From Leishmania donovani (lineage: Eukaryota > Euglenozoa > Kinetoplastea > Trypanosomatida > Trypanosomatidae), in the NCBI RefSeq assembly GCF_000227135.1, contig NC_018236.1, forward strand, positions 267,523-331,522: DNA of 64,000 bases, in the 5' to 3' direction. The first letter of the stretch is position 1; the number at the start of each line of letters is the position of its first letter. The translations under genes and the position numbers were made by a program. Shown here piece after piece: positions 36,441-49,400 of this stretch. Below the pieces are notes generated by a model, which saw only the letters and a program-made list of their open reading frames with translations, was not told where the DNA came from and did no database searches.

Positions 36441-39437
36441 CTACTTCCGAGACTTGCGCAGCTCCACCATCATCTTGTACTCACTCACGTACATGCGCTT
36501 CGCATCCAGCAGGCTGATCCCCTTCAGCTTCGACCAGGCGTCCCACTTCGCCTTTCCCGCGTAGTCGAAGATGCCAGGGCGGTCCGTATTCACGTCACCG
36601 ACGGTTGCCTGCTTGAAGAGGCCGTAGAACTTGAGCTTTACTTCATCGCTCTCCTTGCCAGCCGTGGCGGCGAAGGCGTGCTGCGCTGAGGCGAACTCCT
36701 GCTCGATGGAAGAGACGGGAAGGGCTTTGTCCACATGTGCCGACGCGCCAGCAGCCGGGGCGCCGGTCTCTATGTCGTTGGCGCCGTTCGGGAACAGAGC
36801 ACGTCGCAGCGCCGGCAGGGGCTCCTGGCCTGTCTCGAGTCGCTCAACGAGAGCGTGAGACACGCGCTGCACCATGTCCGCCGTCTCGTTCGCGTCGTCG
36901 CCGAAGAGGTCCTCGGAGCTGGCGGTGTGCTCGTGGTGCGGTGCGGTCGTGGCGGTCAAGGGAGGGGACATGCCGCCGACAGTGAGGTGACCCTCTGCAC
37001 CGCTGTTCAAGCTGTGTTGTGGCCGTTCCTGCTGCGGCATCTGCGATGATGCAGTACTGCAGCTGAAGCTGCCACGGTGTGGAGTCCAATCCCGCAGGCT
37101 TGTGAGGAAGTTTGCCCACATGAGCAGCCAGCCCTGCAGCGCCGTCAGGGCTTCCGCCTTAGTTGCACCTGAGGGCCACGGCGACGACGGGGCAGCGCTA
37201 CCCCCCGCCGCCTCGGATGAATCGCCGTCTTCGGCCTCATGCATCGTCCATGCCTCCTCGGCCGCCGCCACGACCTGCTCGACGACGGCGTAGTATAGTA
37301 GTTCGATGCGAGAGCGGAACTTCATGGGCCGGCGCTCACCACTCTGGATTCCACCCACAGGATTGAAACCGTCCGTCTCAGTCTCACCAGCGTCGTTCTG
37401 GCCGTTGCCGCCGCCAGGATTCGCGACCCCATAGCACCCAGCATCCAGCCACAGCTCTCTGAAGCGCTCCGCATGCGTGCTCGGACGGCTCATCACGTAC
37501 GTGCGCAGCGGCGACGGGCGACCGGGTAAATCGGCCAGCAGCGTCTCCACCTTGCACCGAAGCACTCGCAGCATGGCCGGCTCCTGCACTAGCGCAGCCG
37601 CCATGACGCCGGACACCAACACCGAGAGGAACAGCCCAGAGAAGCCGCGAGGGGAGGTGAAGGCGAAGTAGCCGCCCTCTTCAACAAAGTCTACGTAGTC
37701 CTCCAAGGAACACTCGCGTGAGAGCAGCTTCATGATGGTGATGAGATGGCCGGACCAGATGGTGGAGTCCAGCTTCTGCGCTGCCACCCGCGACTCCTGC
37801 AGCTGCCGGATGGTGACCATCGTCACTCGGTTCTCGTTCGAGATGCTCACTGCGCGGCGACGACGACCAGAGCCGCTGCTCTCCTCGATTGCCTCACGGC
37901 ACCCGATCCAGACGGCGACGAACGCCAGGCGATGCACATTCTGCGGCGGGCAGCTCCACCAGAAGGGCGCCGGTGGAAGCGCGTGCAAATGGCGGCCAAC
38001 GCTAACCTTATGTGAGGTGCCCGCCATGCTGTGAGCGCTGGCGTCTCCTCCCAGCGAAAGGAAGCCTGGAGAGCTAGACTGTCCCGTACCGCTGAGAGAC
38101 GGAGGTGAGCTGAGGCTGGAGTTGTGCGGCAACGCCGCGCCAGTGAGAGCCGTAAAGCCCACGCTTCTGCCGCCAGCGCATCGATCGGTGAGCAATGTCT
38201 GTCCGCGGAGGATGGGGGCGAAACAGCCCTCGAAGACATCCATCACCTTGGCAAGCAACGCAAGGTCGCCGTGGTTGCACACATCGAAAACCGTGTCTCC
38301 ATCAATCAGCAGTGGCGGGTGATGGGGCAGCATGCTAAGGCTACTGCAGTAGTCATGCACGAAGTCGATGGCAGACTCCGGCACCACCGGCGTGGCACAC
38401 GCCCGGCTCGCCTTGTGAATGTGGTGTTGGTGCTGCAGCGACAAGGGCGCGGTCGTCGTTGTGCACTGCGCGCGCCGCTTGATTTCGAGGACGACGCTCT
38501 GCAGAAGTGGGCGCATCGCTATGATGATGTTGCGCAGACAGTACTCTTCGCCCTTGTCCTCGAAGAGGGCATCTTCCTCTCGCAGGAGGGCGTCGTTGTG
38601 CTTGCAGAGGCTCTGCACGAGCGCGTCTTCACCGACAGCGGTGCCGGTGCTGCAGTGGCAGCCACTAGCGATGGCGCTCTCGATGCCCCCGGGACTGCTG
38701 CTGATAGGTGCGGCGTGCGGAGATCCCCCTCGTACTGGGGTCGGCGGGCGGCTCTTGCGAACTGCAGCGGAGGAGGAAAGTCGGACGCGACCGTCAAAGT
38801 GGCCGAGCAGAACCACCGCACCTCCTAGCTCTCGATGCACGTGGCACTCGAGAATCGGCGAGGCAGCGACTGGCAGGACTGAAGCGGTATGGTCGTCTCC
38901 AGACGCATCGGGAGCATCATCGCCGAGCGCCGGCGCTACCGGCGGAGAGTCTAGCGCATCCACTGCGCCAGCGTTGCCGATTGCGCTTGGAGTGCTCGCG
39001 ATATAAGTCATCGCGGTTACCGCATGCTCCACGTGAAACTGCAGGAGCGCCTGCGCGGCTGCCTTGTTGGATGTCATGAGCGCCAAGTGCAGCGGGCACC
39101 ACAGGTCCACAGCACAGTCCATGTCGCGCTGTGTCTCTTCGGGGACTGCCATGGGATCGTCCAGGAGACTCACCTCCACCAGCACGGCACGGTAGGCGTG
39201 CTCAGCGGCGACGTCGACACGGGCCTCCTGCATATGCTTCTGCATGGCTTGCACGCGCGCCATCACGTAGCCAGCCCCGTCCACCGGGTCGATGCCGCTG
39301 TCATCGAGTACCCGAAAGGTCACGGGCTCGCCTTGATGCACGGCAGTGTGCCAGTACTTGTTGTCGCCGCTGGGCTTGCGCAAGACGGTGAACTCGGACA
39401 GCACGGCAGCGCCGTCGGCGGCTCCTCCACGCATCAT
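36441..39437 (-). CDS. Large protein with C-terminal acyl-CoA-binding domain
   Basis: A 998-residue protein whose last 85-90 residues are a clear acyl-CoA-binding (ACBP) domain. The signature is VKLKFYGLFKQATVGD, NTDRPGIFDYAGKAKWDAWSKLKGIS and DAKRMYVSEY, with the expected Lys, Tyr and Trp ligand-contact positions. ACBP domains bind long-chain acyl-CoA esters. The remaining 900 residues are unrecognised except for an ankyrin-like helix pair at about 112-140 (DLWCPLHLALMTSNKAAAQALLQ). Known ankyrin-ACBP proteins such as ACBD6 carry the domains in the opposite order. Low-complexity Ser/Ala/His linkers are common in the middle. Two adjacent ATGs occur at 39437 and 39434. The frame runs on upstream to about 39938, but that sequence includes a CA repeat and a pyrimidine tract and reads as leader. 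The ACBP domain is secure; the overall role is unknown. Confidence 0.88.
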   Translation of the reverse strand: MMRGGAADGAAVLSEFTVLRKPSGDNKYWHTAVHQGEPVTFRVLDDSGIDPVDGAGYVMARVQAMQKHMQEARVDVAAEHAYRAVLVEVSLLDDPMAVPEETQRDMDCAVDLWCPLHLALMTSNKAAAQALLQFHVEHAVTAMTYIASTPSAIGNAGAVDALDSPPVAPALGDDAPDASGDDHTASVLPVAASPILECHVHRELGGAVVLLGHFDGRVRLSSSAAVRKSRPPTPVRGGSPHAAPISSSPGGIESAIASGCHCSTGTAVGEDALVQSLCKHNDALLREEDALFEDKGEEYCLRNIIIAMRPLLQSVVLEIKRRAQCTTTTAPLSLQHQHHIHKASRACATPVVPESAIDFVHDYCSSLSMLPHHPPLLIDGDTVFDVCNHGDLALLAKVMDVFEGCFAPILRGQTLLTDRCAGGRSVGFTALTGAALPHNSSLSSPPSLSGTGQSSSPGFLSLGGDASAHSMAGTSHKVSVGRHLHALPPAPFWWSCPPQNVHRLAFVAVWIGCREAIEESSGSGRRRRAVSISNENRVTMVTIRQLQESRVAAQKLDSTIWSGHLITIMKLLSRECSLEDYVDFVEEGGYFAFTSPRGFSGLFLSVLVSGVMAAALVQEPAMLRVLRCKVETLLADLPGRPSPLRTYVMSRPSTHAERFRELWLDAGCYGVANPGGGNGQNDAGETETDGFNPVGGIQSGERRPMKFRSRIELLYYAVVEQVVAAAEEAWTMHEAEDGDSSEAAGGSAAPSSPWPSGATKAEALTALQGWLLMWANFLTSLRDWTPHRGSFSCSTASSQMPQQERPQHSLNSGAEGHLTVGGMSPPLTATTAPHHEHTASSEDLFGDDANETADMVQRVSHALVERLETGQEPLPALRRALFPNGANDIETGAPAAGASAHVDKALPVSSIEQEFASAQHAFAATAGKESDEVKLKFYGLFKQATVGDVNTDRPGIFDYAGKAKWDAWSKLKGISLLDAKRMYVSEYKMMVELRKSRK

Positions 39438-39456
39438 GAAGCTGTGTACAGAAACA

Positions 39457-39512
39457 CTGCGGGAGGGGGAAAGGGGAGGGGGGAGTGGGGGTGGAAGGGG
39501 TGGTGGAGGGGC
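39457..39512 (-). promoter_or_regulatory. Candidate trans-splice acceptor for the ACBP-domain gene
   Basis: On the - strand a long C/T tract (from about 39600 down to 39461) is followed by the first AG at 39458-39457. This would give a 5' UTR of about 19 nt before the ATG at 39437 and supports that start over upstream options. Pattern only. Confidence 0.45.
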
Positions 39513-39634
39513 GGTGATGATGGAGTGGGAAGAGAGCGGCTTGGCAGAGGGGTCGATGGGGCACGAAGGGAGGGAGGGAGGGAGGGGGGAGAGGGGCAGT
39601 GAGGGAGGCCGAGCGCCACGACAGGATGGCCTAC

Positions 39635-39635
<1 letters not shown>

Positions 39636-39671
<36 letters not shown>

Positions 39672-39674
39672 ACA
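39636..39674 (+). repeat. CA microsatellite
   Basis: About 39 nt of CA units with one TA interruption, upstream of the ACBP-domain gene. Confidence 0.9.
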
Positions 39675-40499
39675 ACGGAGATGTGGATTCACGCAAACGT
39701 GTGCCGCGGATACCCATGCAAGTAAAAGGGCCTCTCGCGTGCTGCCTCCTTCAAGCCCCTTCGTGTGTGCGTGTGTGTGTACGACCGGCGAGCAGGTCAC
39801 GACGCCAAGACACACGGGCAAGCGGGGGGGGCGAGGGAGGTGTGGAGGCACTCGATAGACAGGGTGTTCCACAGCGTCGGCTGCGGTAGGGTGTTCACGG
39901 TTGCTATTGAAGTGAACAGAAGAAGAACAGTGCAGCACGCGCTTGACGGGATCGAGCCGACAAGACTACGTGAAAGAGAGGGGGAAGGGGGAGCGACAGG
40001 CTCAGGCTTCCCCTGCTTACCCTCGTGTACATCAAGTGGAAAAAAACAAGGCGACGCTCCGTCGTTTCGATTGTTTGCGGGAATTCGCCATTGATTAAGT
40101 ACGCCCGTCGTGTATGATGGGGAGGGGGTGGTGGTATGTATGTATGCGTGTATGCATTCGTGAAAACACCCGTGCCGCCATCGAGCCATGAACTCAGGGG
40201 GTAACACAAATGAAGTACCTCCCAATCTCTCCACCACCTGATGCAAGCCTTCTTCTCCCATCCCATCCCATCACACACACACACATGTATGTGCCTGTGG
40301 ATGACAGGATCCAAAAAAGAAAAAGAAGATGTGACATCAGGCAGAGGCGATGCCATCCACGCATACGCCATAACATCGCCCCCACTCTCACGTGTGGCAC
40401 CACCCGCTTGAGGCCCCACAAGTGCGGCGTGAAAGGGGCGCAAGGGCGCTGGTCGAGGCACACACACACACACACAAATAGACAACTTGTGCTTGCGTA

Positions 40500-43400
40500 T
40501 CACCGTTTCTGCTGCTGCTGCTCCACCACGTAGCGCGAGATGCGCTGCATCCACTCGTGCAAGCCTGGACTGTAGAAGCGAAGGGATGTGGTTCTGCTGC
40601 GACCGCTGCAGCTGTCTTCGCCGTCCGCGTCGTCGCCACCGTCACCGCACGTGTCGTGATCGACGTCTTTCCCATGTACGTTGAGGACTGCGTGGCTTCC
40701 GATCCACTCCTCGAGAAAGCCAATCACGTCACTGGAGAGGGCACAACGCGGAAGGAGCCGCTGCACATCTGCCTCGATGCGCGCCTCGTCCAGCATGGCC
40801 TCTGCGGCGGTGGGGCACAGTGAGGATGCACACGCGGCGCTCACGATGGTCTCCAGCAGCTCCATCAGCAGGCTTGACTTGGCTTCGTCAAGCTCTTCCT
40901 CAAGCTGCAGGAGCCTTCGGCGGCGCTCGGCGACCTGTCGAGCCCGTGCTGCGTCCGCGAGATCATGCGTGACGTGAAACCCAGATTGCAGCCCATCCGC
41001 GCCACCTGCAGCAGGGGCGCCGTTCCCATGCCCACCGAAGCTACTGGCGCGCGATACGTTACGCCCCGGCCCGCTCGTCTTGTTCGCGGTCTTTCGCCCC
41101 GCGGAGGTCGAGGGACTCGTCGCGGCCGCCAATCCTGCAGAGGATGACCCTCCAGGGTAGTTGCTGTTGAAGCCTGCCCGCGCACCGCCGTCTCCCGCCG
41201 CTCCCTGCACGGCGGACGGAGGCGCACCGCTGCCACCTGGAGCCGTGCCTCCCACGCCGCCGCCACCACTGCCGCCTGCCAGTACACGCGACCGCAGGGC
41301 TGACTGGGCTTGTGCGACAGCGGCCGCCAAGGCGCAGCGTGCCGCAGCCGCGTGATCGTTAGCTGCATCGCTGTCTACGCTGCTGCCACCGACGGTGAGC
41401 GAGGCGATGCCCGAGCTGTGATCGTCTCGCCTCTTCGCACCGTGGGCTTCCACTGCAGTTGGTGCCGCAGCGCCAGCTCCAGTAGCGCCGCTCACCGCGT
41501 CCTCTGTGCATCTGTTGCTGCCCCAGCCGTTCTTGCGAACAGAAGCGTCTTCGCCTGCACCACGGGCTATGCCTTCTTCGGCTTCCACCCGCCACATGCA
41601 CGCTCGCACCGCGCGAAGGTGTCGACGCAGAGTACGTACCGTGCTGCCGGAGACCTCGAGAGAGACGCACGTCCATCGCAGCGGCGCCGGCTCACACGGG
41701 GGTGCTGCCCCGTCGTTTTTGTGTTGCAGTGCCGCGTTCGATACACCACCGCCGCAGCCTGCTGCTGCGGTCAACGCTGCAACGGAGCTGAAGCTGCTCC
41801 TCCGCCCGAGTTTGCGCACGCCACGAGTGGCAGGCGCAGCGGGAGCCGCTAGAGACGGCGAATGTGGCAGCTTGACACCGCCGTCGGTGTCCTGCCTAGA
41901 TGACTCTCGTTGCTGCTGTTGCTGTTGCAGCTGACATTGCTGGATGGAGTCCAATAATGCCCAGTTTGTCGACGGCACCAGCAACTCACGGGTCGAGGTG
42001 GCTGCGCTCGCGATGAGGGGGGGCCACCAAGCACCTCCTGTGCCACGGTCCGCAGCACTTACTATACTACCGCCTGTGCAGCGAGCGTGAATGCCCGTTG
42101 CGCCTGCGCTACCGCCGGCGGCAGACTGCCGTGATGCGATACGCGCACGAGAGGCGGCCGTGCCAGAAACGCTTGCCGATGTGGTGGTCATCGCGGCTGC
42201 TGCGCCTGCCCCACTGCTTTCGGCGCTCGCAGCCACCGCATTGAGGATATGGCTTGGCGGCAGCAGGACGCAGTTTTCGAGAGATGCTACCACCGAGCCG
42301 GGCAGCAGGGGTGGGGGTGCAGCGGCCACCTCCGCATCCTGCAGAGGTGACACGGACAGGTACAGCTGCCAGCGCGCCTCATGTGCGCCGTCTCTGGAGG
42401 AGTTCCGCACTTGCGAAGCTTTTCCTCCATCACTGGTGTCACGACCGACGATGGCCGCCGGCCCTCCTGAAGCCCTCGCCCCAGCGACGACGCAGACAGC
42501 GGCGGCAGCGACGGAGTTGTACAGCGGCGCCCCCAGCGCATCGGCTCCAAGGGCGGAGAAGAGGCTCGTCGGGACTGCAGCCAACAACACCGGCGGTGCC
42601 AGCGCCCTCCACACATCCGCTTCTGTGAAAATCACGCTCGGCAGGGAGCCGCCGCCTCCATCCGCCCCAGTCGCCGCGTTGGTGGATGGCGACGATGCTG
42701 CACCTACGCGACGGGAGTGACCACCACTGCCGCCGCGCCGCGAGGACTGCTGCGGCTGTTGCTGCTGCTGTCTGAGCACCGCACCGACGCTCTCCAGCAG
42801 CGCCTGACGCTCTTCATCGCGATAGCACAGGTACGTGCAGTTAGCCGGCGTCGTAAGGCGCTGCAGGTGGCGTGTCACCAGCTGCTGCGCAATGTCGTGC
42901 TCGAGAGCGTCGGCCACCGGTGTCAGCGCGCGCGCCGCAGCCGCTTCATTGCACAGCATTACGTACGTCAACGCTATCGTCGGCACGCTAAGCTGCGCTG
43001 CCACTGTAGCGGACATAGTTGGCAGCGTACCCGGCGCCGGGAGTGCGCTCAGTCGCTTGCTGCTGCCTCTATACCCACGACCCGCATTGGCTCCGCGATC
43101 CGACTCGGCGCCGGCACTGCCCGCGGAAGAGGCTGCTCCACTGCCCAGAGGCGGCTGTTTCGGATGGATGGAAGGGCTGCTGTAGAATGGGTTCGAGAGA
43201 ACATCAGCTGAACCGGCGGCGCCACTGCCGCCGGCGTTGTCGCTGTGCGCAGTGGGAACCAATCGGCCTACCGTGTCTTGTGTCCGCTGCAACGCTGCCC
43301 ACAGCGACTCTGGCCACGGTGCCTGCCCTTGCTCTTCGGTGTTCGCCTCGCTAATCGCGCTCGCGGCGGCTGTGACGCGCGGGTCTGTGGCGTAGCCGCG

Positions 43401-46400
43401 GAGACTGTCCGCCCCGGTGCGCACGCGCCGCTCCATGTCTGAGACCAGCCCCGCCAAGAGTGCACATGCCGCAGCGATGCTTTCCAACTCCGACACAAAG
43501 TTGGGCTCGGCGGTAGTCGCCGGCGACAAGGACTGCGTCCCCTGTGGCAACGGGGTGTGGCGCTGGCGTGCGCGGAGCAGGCGGACATATGTGGAGACAA
43601 CCCTTGTCAGGTCCAGCAGAATGGCCCGCACATACGCGTGTCGCTGCACCGGCAGCTCGACACAGCAGTGCAGCACGCGAAGAAGCTCATCACACACGTT
43701 CCGCACAGGGGCCGGAAGGGCGCGCAGCACATCCTCTCTTGACAACAACAGCGGCGGCACCCCCGTCTGAGATGCGACACACGCCGACTCGCTCTTGCCC
43801 CTCGTCGCAGCGCCGCCGCCGCCGCCTCGAACTACCGCCTCCACCTCGACATCGACCTCACGGGCCCCTGCCAGCAGATGTGCACAAACTTCCTGCACTT
43901 TCAGCTGCGCTGCCCACAGCTGCGACTCGAACCAGAAGCTGGCATGCACCGACGTGATGTACTGAGGGCTGACGACTTCTAGCGCTTGCACGAGCGAGGC
44001 GGCTGCGCCGCTGGGGGCTGTCGCAGGGACGCCTGAGGTAAGCAAATTGGATGCCATGTCAGTGCTGGGGCTGTTGCTCATCCTTCCACAGTTTGGCGTT
44101 GTGAGGCGTTGCTGGGGAGCGCGACCACTGCCTCGTGCTTCGTCGCTGCTCGCCTCCCCTCCGCCAAGAGCTGCAGGCGTGGCCACTGCCGCCATCGAGA
44201 GCTGCTGCTGCTCCAGGGCGTGGTGATTCATTGTGTCATGCAGCCTCCACAACGTCGCCGTCGTTGCACACCGCGACAGCGCGAGCGAAGGGAGGATCGT
44301 GCGGGCGGATGGCGATACAAGCACATAGTGCTGCTGCTGGTGCGGCGGCGATGCAACGGTGCTGGACGATGGCGAGGATGAGCACGTCGATGGCCGCCAG
44401 GGGAGTACACCGTGCTCCGTAATCGCCCATCGGACCAGCTGCTCCAGGACGTCACGCGACGCAGCCGACTCGATCGTCTTGCCTCGATGCGTGCGCCACC
44501 ACCGAAGGGCCGCCGCCGCTACCCATCTGTCCTCGGCGATGCCCATCGCTGGCGAATCAGCCGTGACCGCAGCTGCTGACGAGGTTGCAGCTGCTGCACA
44601 ATGACCGAGTTCCAGCGCTTCGACGACATCGTCAGCCTCGCGCAGGCGACCCATCTGCATCAGTGCGTAGAGCCGATACAGCTGAAACACAGTCCAGCAG
44701 CTGGCATCCTTGCCGATGCTGCTGTTGTCGGACTTCTGCACCCCCGCAACCCCGAAGGCTGTGCACAGGGCCAGCCCCTGCGTCCCCGCTGCCTCTTCCA
44801 GCTGCGGGTACTGGCGCAGATGACTGTAGCAGCGGCACATGAGCAGCCAGACACGAACCCAGTGATCGTAGGGGAACCAAAACGATGCCAGGGCCTGGTC
44901 GCTGCCTTGAACGCCGAGGCCCTTCAGCAGGGCATGCGGTCCCTGCGACCGCGACGGCGGGTGAGGGGTGGTCGAGGTTGCATGCGACGGAAAGGGGGCC
45001 GCTGACGACGACTGCCGCTGTCGATGATACATCTTGTACTGCTGCGCCTCATTGTGCTCCGCAATACATGCGGCGAGCCGCCGCAAACACGCACCGTAGT
45101 GCCCCTGCGCCGCGAGGAGCTCTGCCGTGAGGAGGAGGGCGCGCTGTCGGATGGCCCCAAGGGTGCCGAGCCACGCGGCGCAGGGAGAACCGGGTGCAAC
45201 GCTCCCGCCGCCGCCTCCGTCGGTGCCGTCCACTTGCTTCGACACACCGGTGCGAGGCTCTGCGGCGACTGCTTCAGACGCGCCTGCTACGGCTCCGTGG
45301 GACGAGGTGCCGGGACGTGCCTTTGACACCTGCGTGGACAAGATGGCCGCCGCTGCGGAGCTACCGGAGGGGCGAGTCGCGCCGACCCCGGCAGCCCCGC
45401 CGCCCTCCATCACGCCAGAAGACTGCCCAGTAAGGATGAAGCACACATCTGCACTGGCCAGAGACTGGAGGAGCGCGCTGGCGTAGCGGCAGGCTTCGGT
45501 GCAGGCGTTAACAGGTCGATCGCCGCGGCCAGTGGCTGCTGGTGGTGGCGGTGGCGGTTGCGAGCCCCGGCTGCCGCCGCTCCCCACGCGCGGCGTTGCC
45601 ATGGTCTCACCGAGCGAGGCTCGATTTTGGCCACCGCCACCGCCTGCCGAGTTGCTCGACGCTGAAGAGGAGGTGGCTGCTGCCAGTGATGAGCTTGCCG
45701 CCGCCGCCGCCACGGTTGGTGGTGCCGTGAGCAGGAAAGCAGAATCGCACGTGCCGAGACGCACAAACAGCTCTGCGATCGCCAACTGCACACGCCGCGT
45801 AAGACACGCTCCGTAGCGCTCCTCCAGTGCCGCCGACGCCAGCACACCAACGGTCAAGGGTAGAAGGGCTGAGACAGCCGCCTCGCTGTTGCCGACGGTG
45901 GTGTTGTGCTTGGCGACAGCGTCTAGGGGAAGCCCCGGCAGACATGCCGCCAAGAACGCCCGCACCGCTGCCGTGTTGTGGGAGGAGGACGGGCTTTCCT
46001 CATCCTTGTAGAAGGACGACGGCGCCGTGGCGCTGCTGCTCGGCGGCGGCGATGACAGCGAGGTGGCCACCGCAGCAGCCGTAGCTCCAGCTGACGATGC
46101 GGCAGCGCACCCAAGCGAGTAGAATCCCGGTAAGGTCTCTTCGGCGCCGAGGGAGGCGAGCACCGGCTGCGGCAGCCCGGCGCCGATGCACACGCCGTAG
46201 ATGTCGCGCATGGCCACCGAGAAGCTGCCGAGGTGTGCCGCTGCTGCCGCACGCACCAGCCGTGCCTCCACCGTCAACTCGACGTCTTGAAGAACGACCG
46301 TGGCGACGAAGTCGCTGAAAGCTGCCAGGACGGCGGACTCGCTGCTGTAGCATGCGGAGGAGGGCTTGGCTAGAAGGCTCTGGGCGGCCGAGATCAACCC

Positions 46401-49400
46401 ACGCGTCACGTCAGCCAAGGCGCCTGGCATCCCCGTCGGCGAGTGCTGCTGGCTCACGCCAACGACCGTCGGCCGGAGTGCGTCGCTGAACGAGGCGCTG
46501 ACGTGGTGGACGTCGAGGAGGCAGTACTGCGCGGGGGGAAGGTGGGGCTGCTGTGCCCGTGTGACCGCGGTGCGGCCCGCGCTGTCGCTAGAGGCAGCGG
46601 TTGAGACCACGCCTGGCAAACGCCAGGACTGGTGGACGAGGAGGGCGCAGAGAAGCGTTGCGTCTGTGGCGCGTGGGCTGTCGGTCGGGAACGCGTGATT
46701 CGCCAAAGCGGTGAGCGCAGCAGTAATCCACAGCAGCTCCTCGAGACTTCGACGGCCGCTGGGTGGTGCGGGGGGAGCGGTGCGATGCCGATGCCAGTCC
46801 TCCAGCGCGTGCGGAGTAGAAAGGAAGCAGTCGACTGCGTCGGACCAGCGCTTCGCAGCCTCGCTGACGTGGGAGGCGGCGTAGTAGAGGCCACCTTCTT
46901 CGTAGAGACACTCGCCGAGAGGTTGGATGAGCCCCGCTGCGCGCAGACCCTGAGCGGCACGCTGATACAGCTTCACCGCAGCCCTCCAAGAAGCGCTGGT
47001 GTCGCTTGCGCTGGGGTCTCGTGTAGGCATCGCCTCCGCAGATAGACTCTCGGCTGACGCGAGGTCGGGTTGCAGCAGCAGCTGCTGCTGAGTGTTGGTT
47101 GCCTGCGCCTCGCTGTTCGACAGTTGCGCTCGCGCCGTTCGCGCAGCTCGGAGTACCAAGAGCACTTCCGGCACGTTGCGTATCGCCTGATCGTACGCTG
47201 CCCGCGTCTCTGGCCGCGGTTGACCACGCGACTCAGTTTCTATCTGGAGGATTCGCGGCAGCAGCTCCTCGGCGTACCGGGCGGCAGTGAGACGCTGCGC
47301 CACGCGGTACGCGGCTTCGCAGCGCGTCGGCTGGACGGAAACAACTACACGCGCAAGGCATGTCAGCTGCTCGACAAGGACGGCCTCACGCATGTCGCGA
47401 CCGTAGTGGGCCGCGCCGACGGAGCCGAGTCCTGCGGCGTCACCGCCGCCGCGGCCGCTACAGGTGTTGAGCTGCCCACCAGTGCCACGGCTTGCTTCCT
47501 TGTGGGAGCCGGCCATGGTCATTGTCCCTCGAGCATCGCTCGTCGCAGCGGCGCAGCCGCCTCGTGGTACGCTCTCAAAGGTGAAGTACTGGATCGTGGA
47601 AGCCGCTTCCGCTGCGGCAGCGTGAACCGACTCTCGACTTGGTACTGAGACAGTCTGCGGTGCATCCGGGAGTCCCTGAGGGCTTCTGTGGCGCGATCGG
47701 AGGTGATCGAGACCCGTTTCGAACGACGTCAACAACTCCGCTGCGACTAAAAGCGTCGCCTTTACTGCAGCGCTGTGCCTGAGCTGCGGCAGCAACTCCT
47801 GCATCTGCTGCAGGATATTCACCCTGGCCTGCAGCTCGTCCCGCTCAGCTTCTGCTCGAGTCGTCGCCTCTGACTCCACACATAGGCGCAGCTGCAGCTC
47901 TTCGTGCTGGCGTTGCCGCAGCGCGTGCAGACGAGCTTCCTGAACGGACTGCATCTCTTCATGTTGCCCAAGCAGCGACACCAGGGACAGCAGCGACGGA
48001 ACACTGCGGTGAAAGCGGAAGCGATGGCTCCAGCTGACGTCCGCGCCGACCTTCACTACTGTCGGCTGGAGCACCCCTGCGTGTACATCGCGGCGTGCGT
48101 CCCAGTACCCGTGCTGCACCGCGGCGATGGAGAAGAGCGGGACTTCCAGCAGCTGATTCACCAGTGCCGTTATCGCCGTCGTCGAAGAGACGGACAAACC
48201 TTTCTGTGGGAGAGTCACACGCAGCTGCTGCAGGTGGCGCACCGCAAGTTGCACCGCGGTGCTGGCACGTGTGGGCAGCCAAAGATATTGGAAGAGAAGG
48301 GCTGCGCGGGCGCAGTGCTGGAGGAGCTCCACGGTGGTCTGCGCCAGGTCCTCTGGTGTCTCAGCCAGAGCGCCACTGATGCTGTTTGAGAGCTTCTCGG
48401 GACTCCCGCTACCTGCGCCGCCGCCTTGAGTAGCGGCAGCTGCAGCTGCACTGGCAGTGGGATTGAAGACGGCTAGCTTTCTGTCGACAGCCGCGCCCGT
48501 CCGTGGATCCCCATCACCGCTACCGTCACCGCTGACGAGGCACAGCAGCTCTTGCACACGACGCTCGTGCGCCACTGCTGTGTACTGTGCTGTCGCCCCC
48601 ATGTGAAGGAGTGCTGCCTCGTACAGGTGCATCTGGGCCATGAAGGGCATGTTGTACTGTGTGTAGCGGTGCCGCAGCGTCCGTGCCGCTCGTCGCCGTC
48701 GCCACCACGCAACGGCGCAGGTAAGCCGCTTCAGATGGTGCTGCTCGGCGAAGTTCCACACACGCGTGACGGCGGTGTAGGATGGCTCGTCGTCTGCTGG
48801 ATGCCTCGACTTCTCTTCGTCCTCGAGGCCGCCCTCATTGCCGCCCGGCGCACTCGACTTGCCCGCACCCTTCTTGGCAGCGGCGCCGCGGTTGGCGAGC
48901 TTCCTCTTGCTTGCCGCCGCCTTCCCGCCGTCCTTCTTCCCCGCGGACGCTGCGATCGGCAATGACTCTCTGGCGCCGGCGTTCGCGGCGACTTGGTGCT
49001 GAGGGGAACTACACAGGCCGTACCCATCGCGCGCCAGCCACGCCCGCGTCTCTGAGTCCACACTGTCGAGGTAGGCCTCCATAGAGCGTCGGTTCTGCTC
49101 CACTTGCTCTCGCACCGTGTGCATGACGAGGCGCGCATCCGCAATAATGGCGGCCGCGGCTGCGACGGATGTGCTGCGCGCCGCGATGGGGGTGATGCCG
49201 ACCTCTGCACCGGGGGCGTTGGTGCCTGTGTTACGCTTTCGAGCAGCCGTGCCGGTGCCGGCGCTTGAGCTCATCGCGCCGCCGCCGCTGCCGTTGTCGA
49301 GGTTGTCGTGGGCGTCGCTGCACATGGTCAGCATCTCCCGTACCATGTGCACAGCCATCTTGGCATAGGCCGGGTCATCTTTGTACTTGCCGAGGACGTC

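Larger units (their letters stand above)
39438..40499. other. Intergenic region
   Basis: No gene seen. It holds a strong C/T tract on - (G/A on +, about 39461-39600), a long CA run (about 39636-39674), shorter CA runs (about 40272-40286 and 40460-40480) and TG-rich sequence. It contains the leader of the gene to the left and the 3' UTR of the giant gene. Confidence 0.65.

Noticed and set aside
39438..39938. Upstream extension of the ACBP-domain protein
   Set aside because: It translates a CA repeat (Cys-Val run) and a pyrimidine tract (Pro/Leu/Ser run), which are splice-signal sequence rather than protein.
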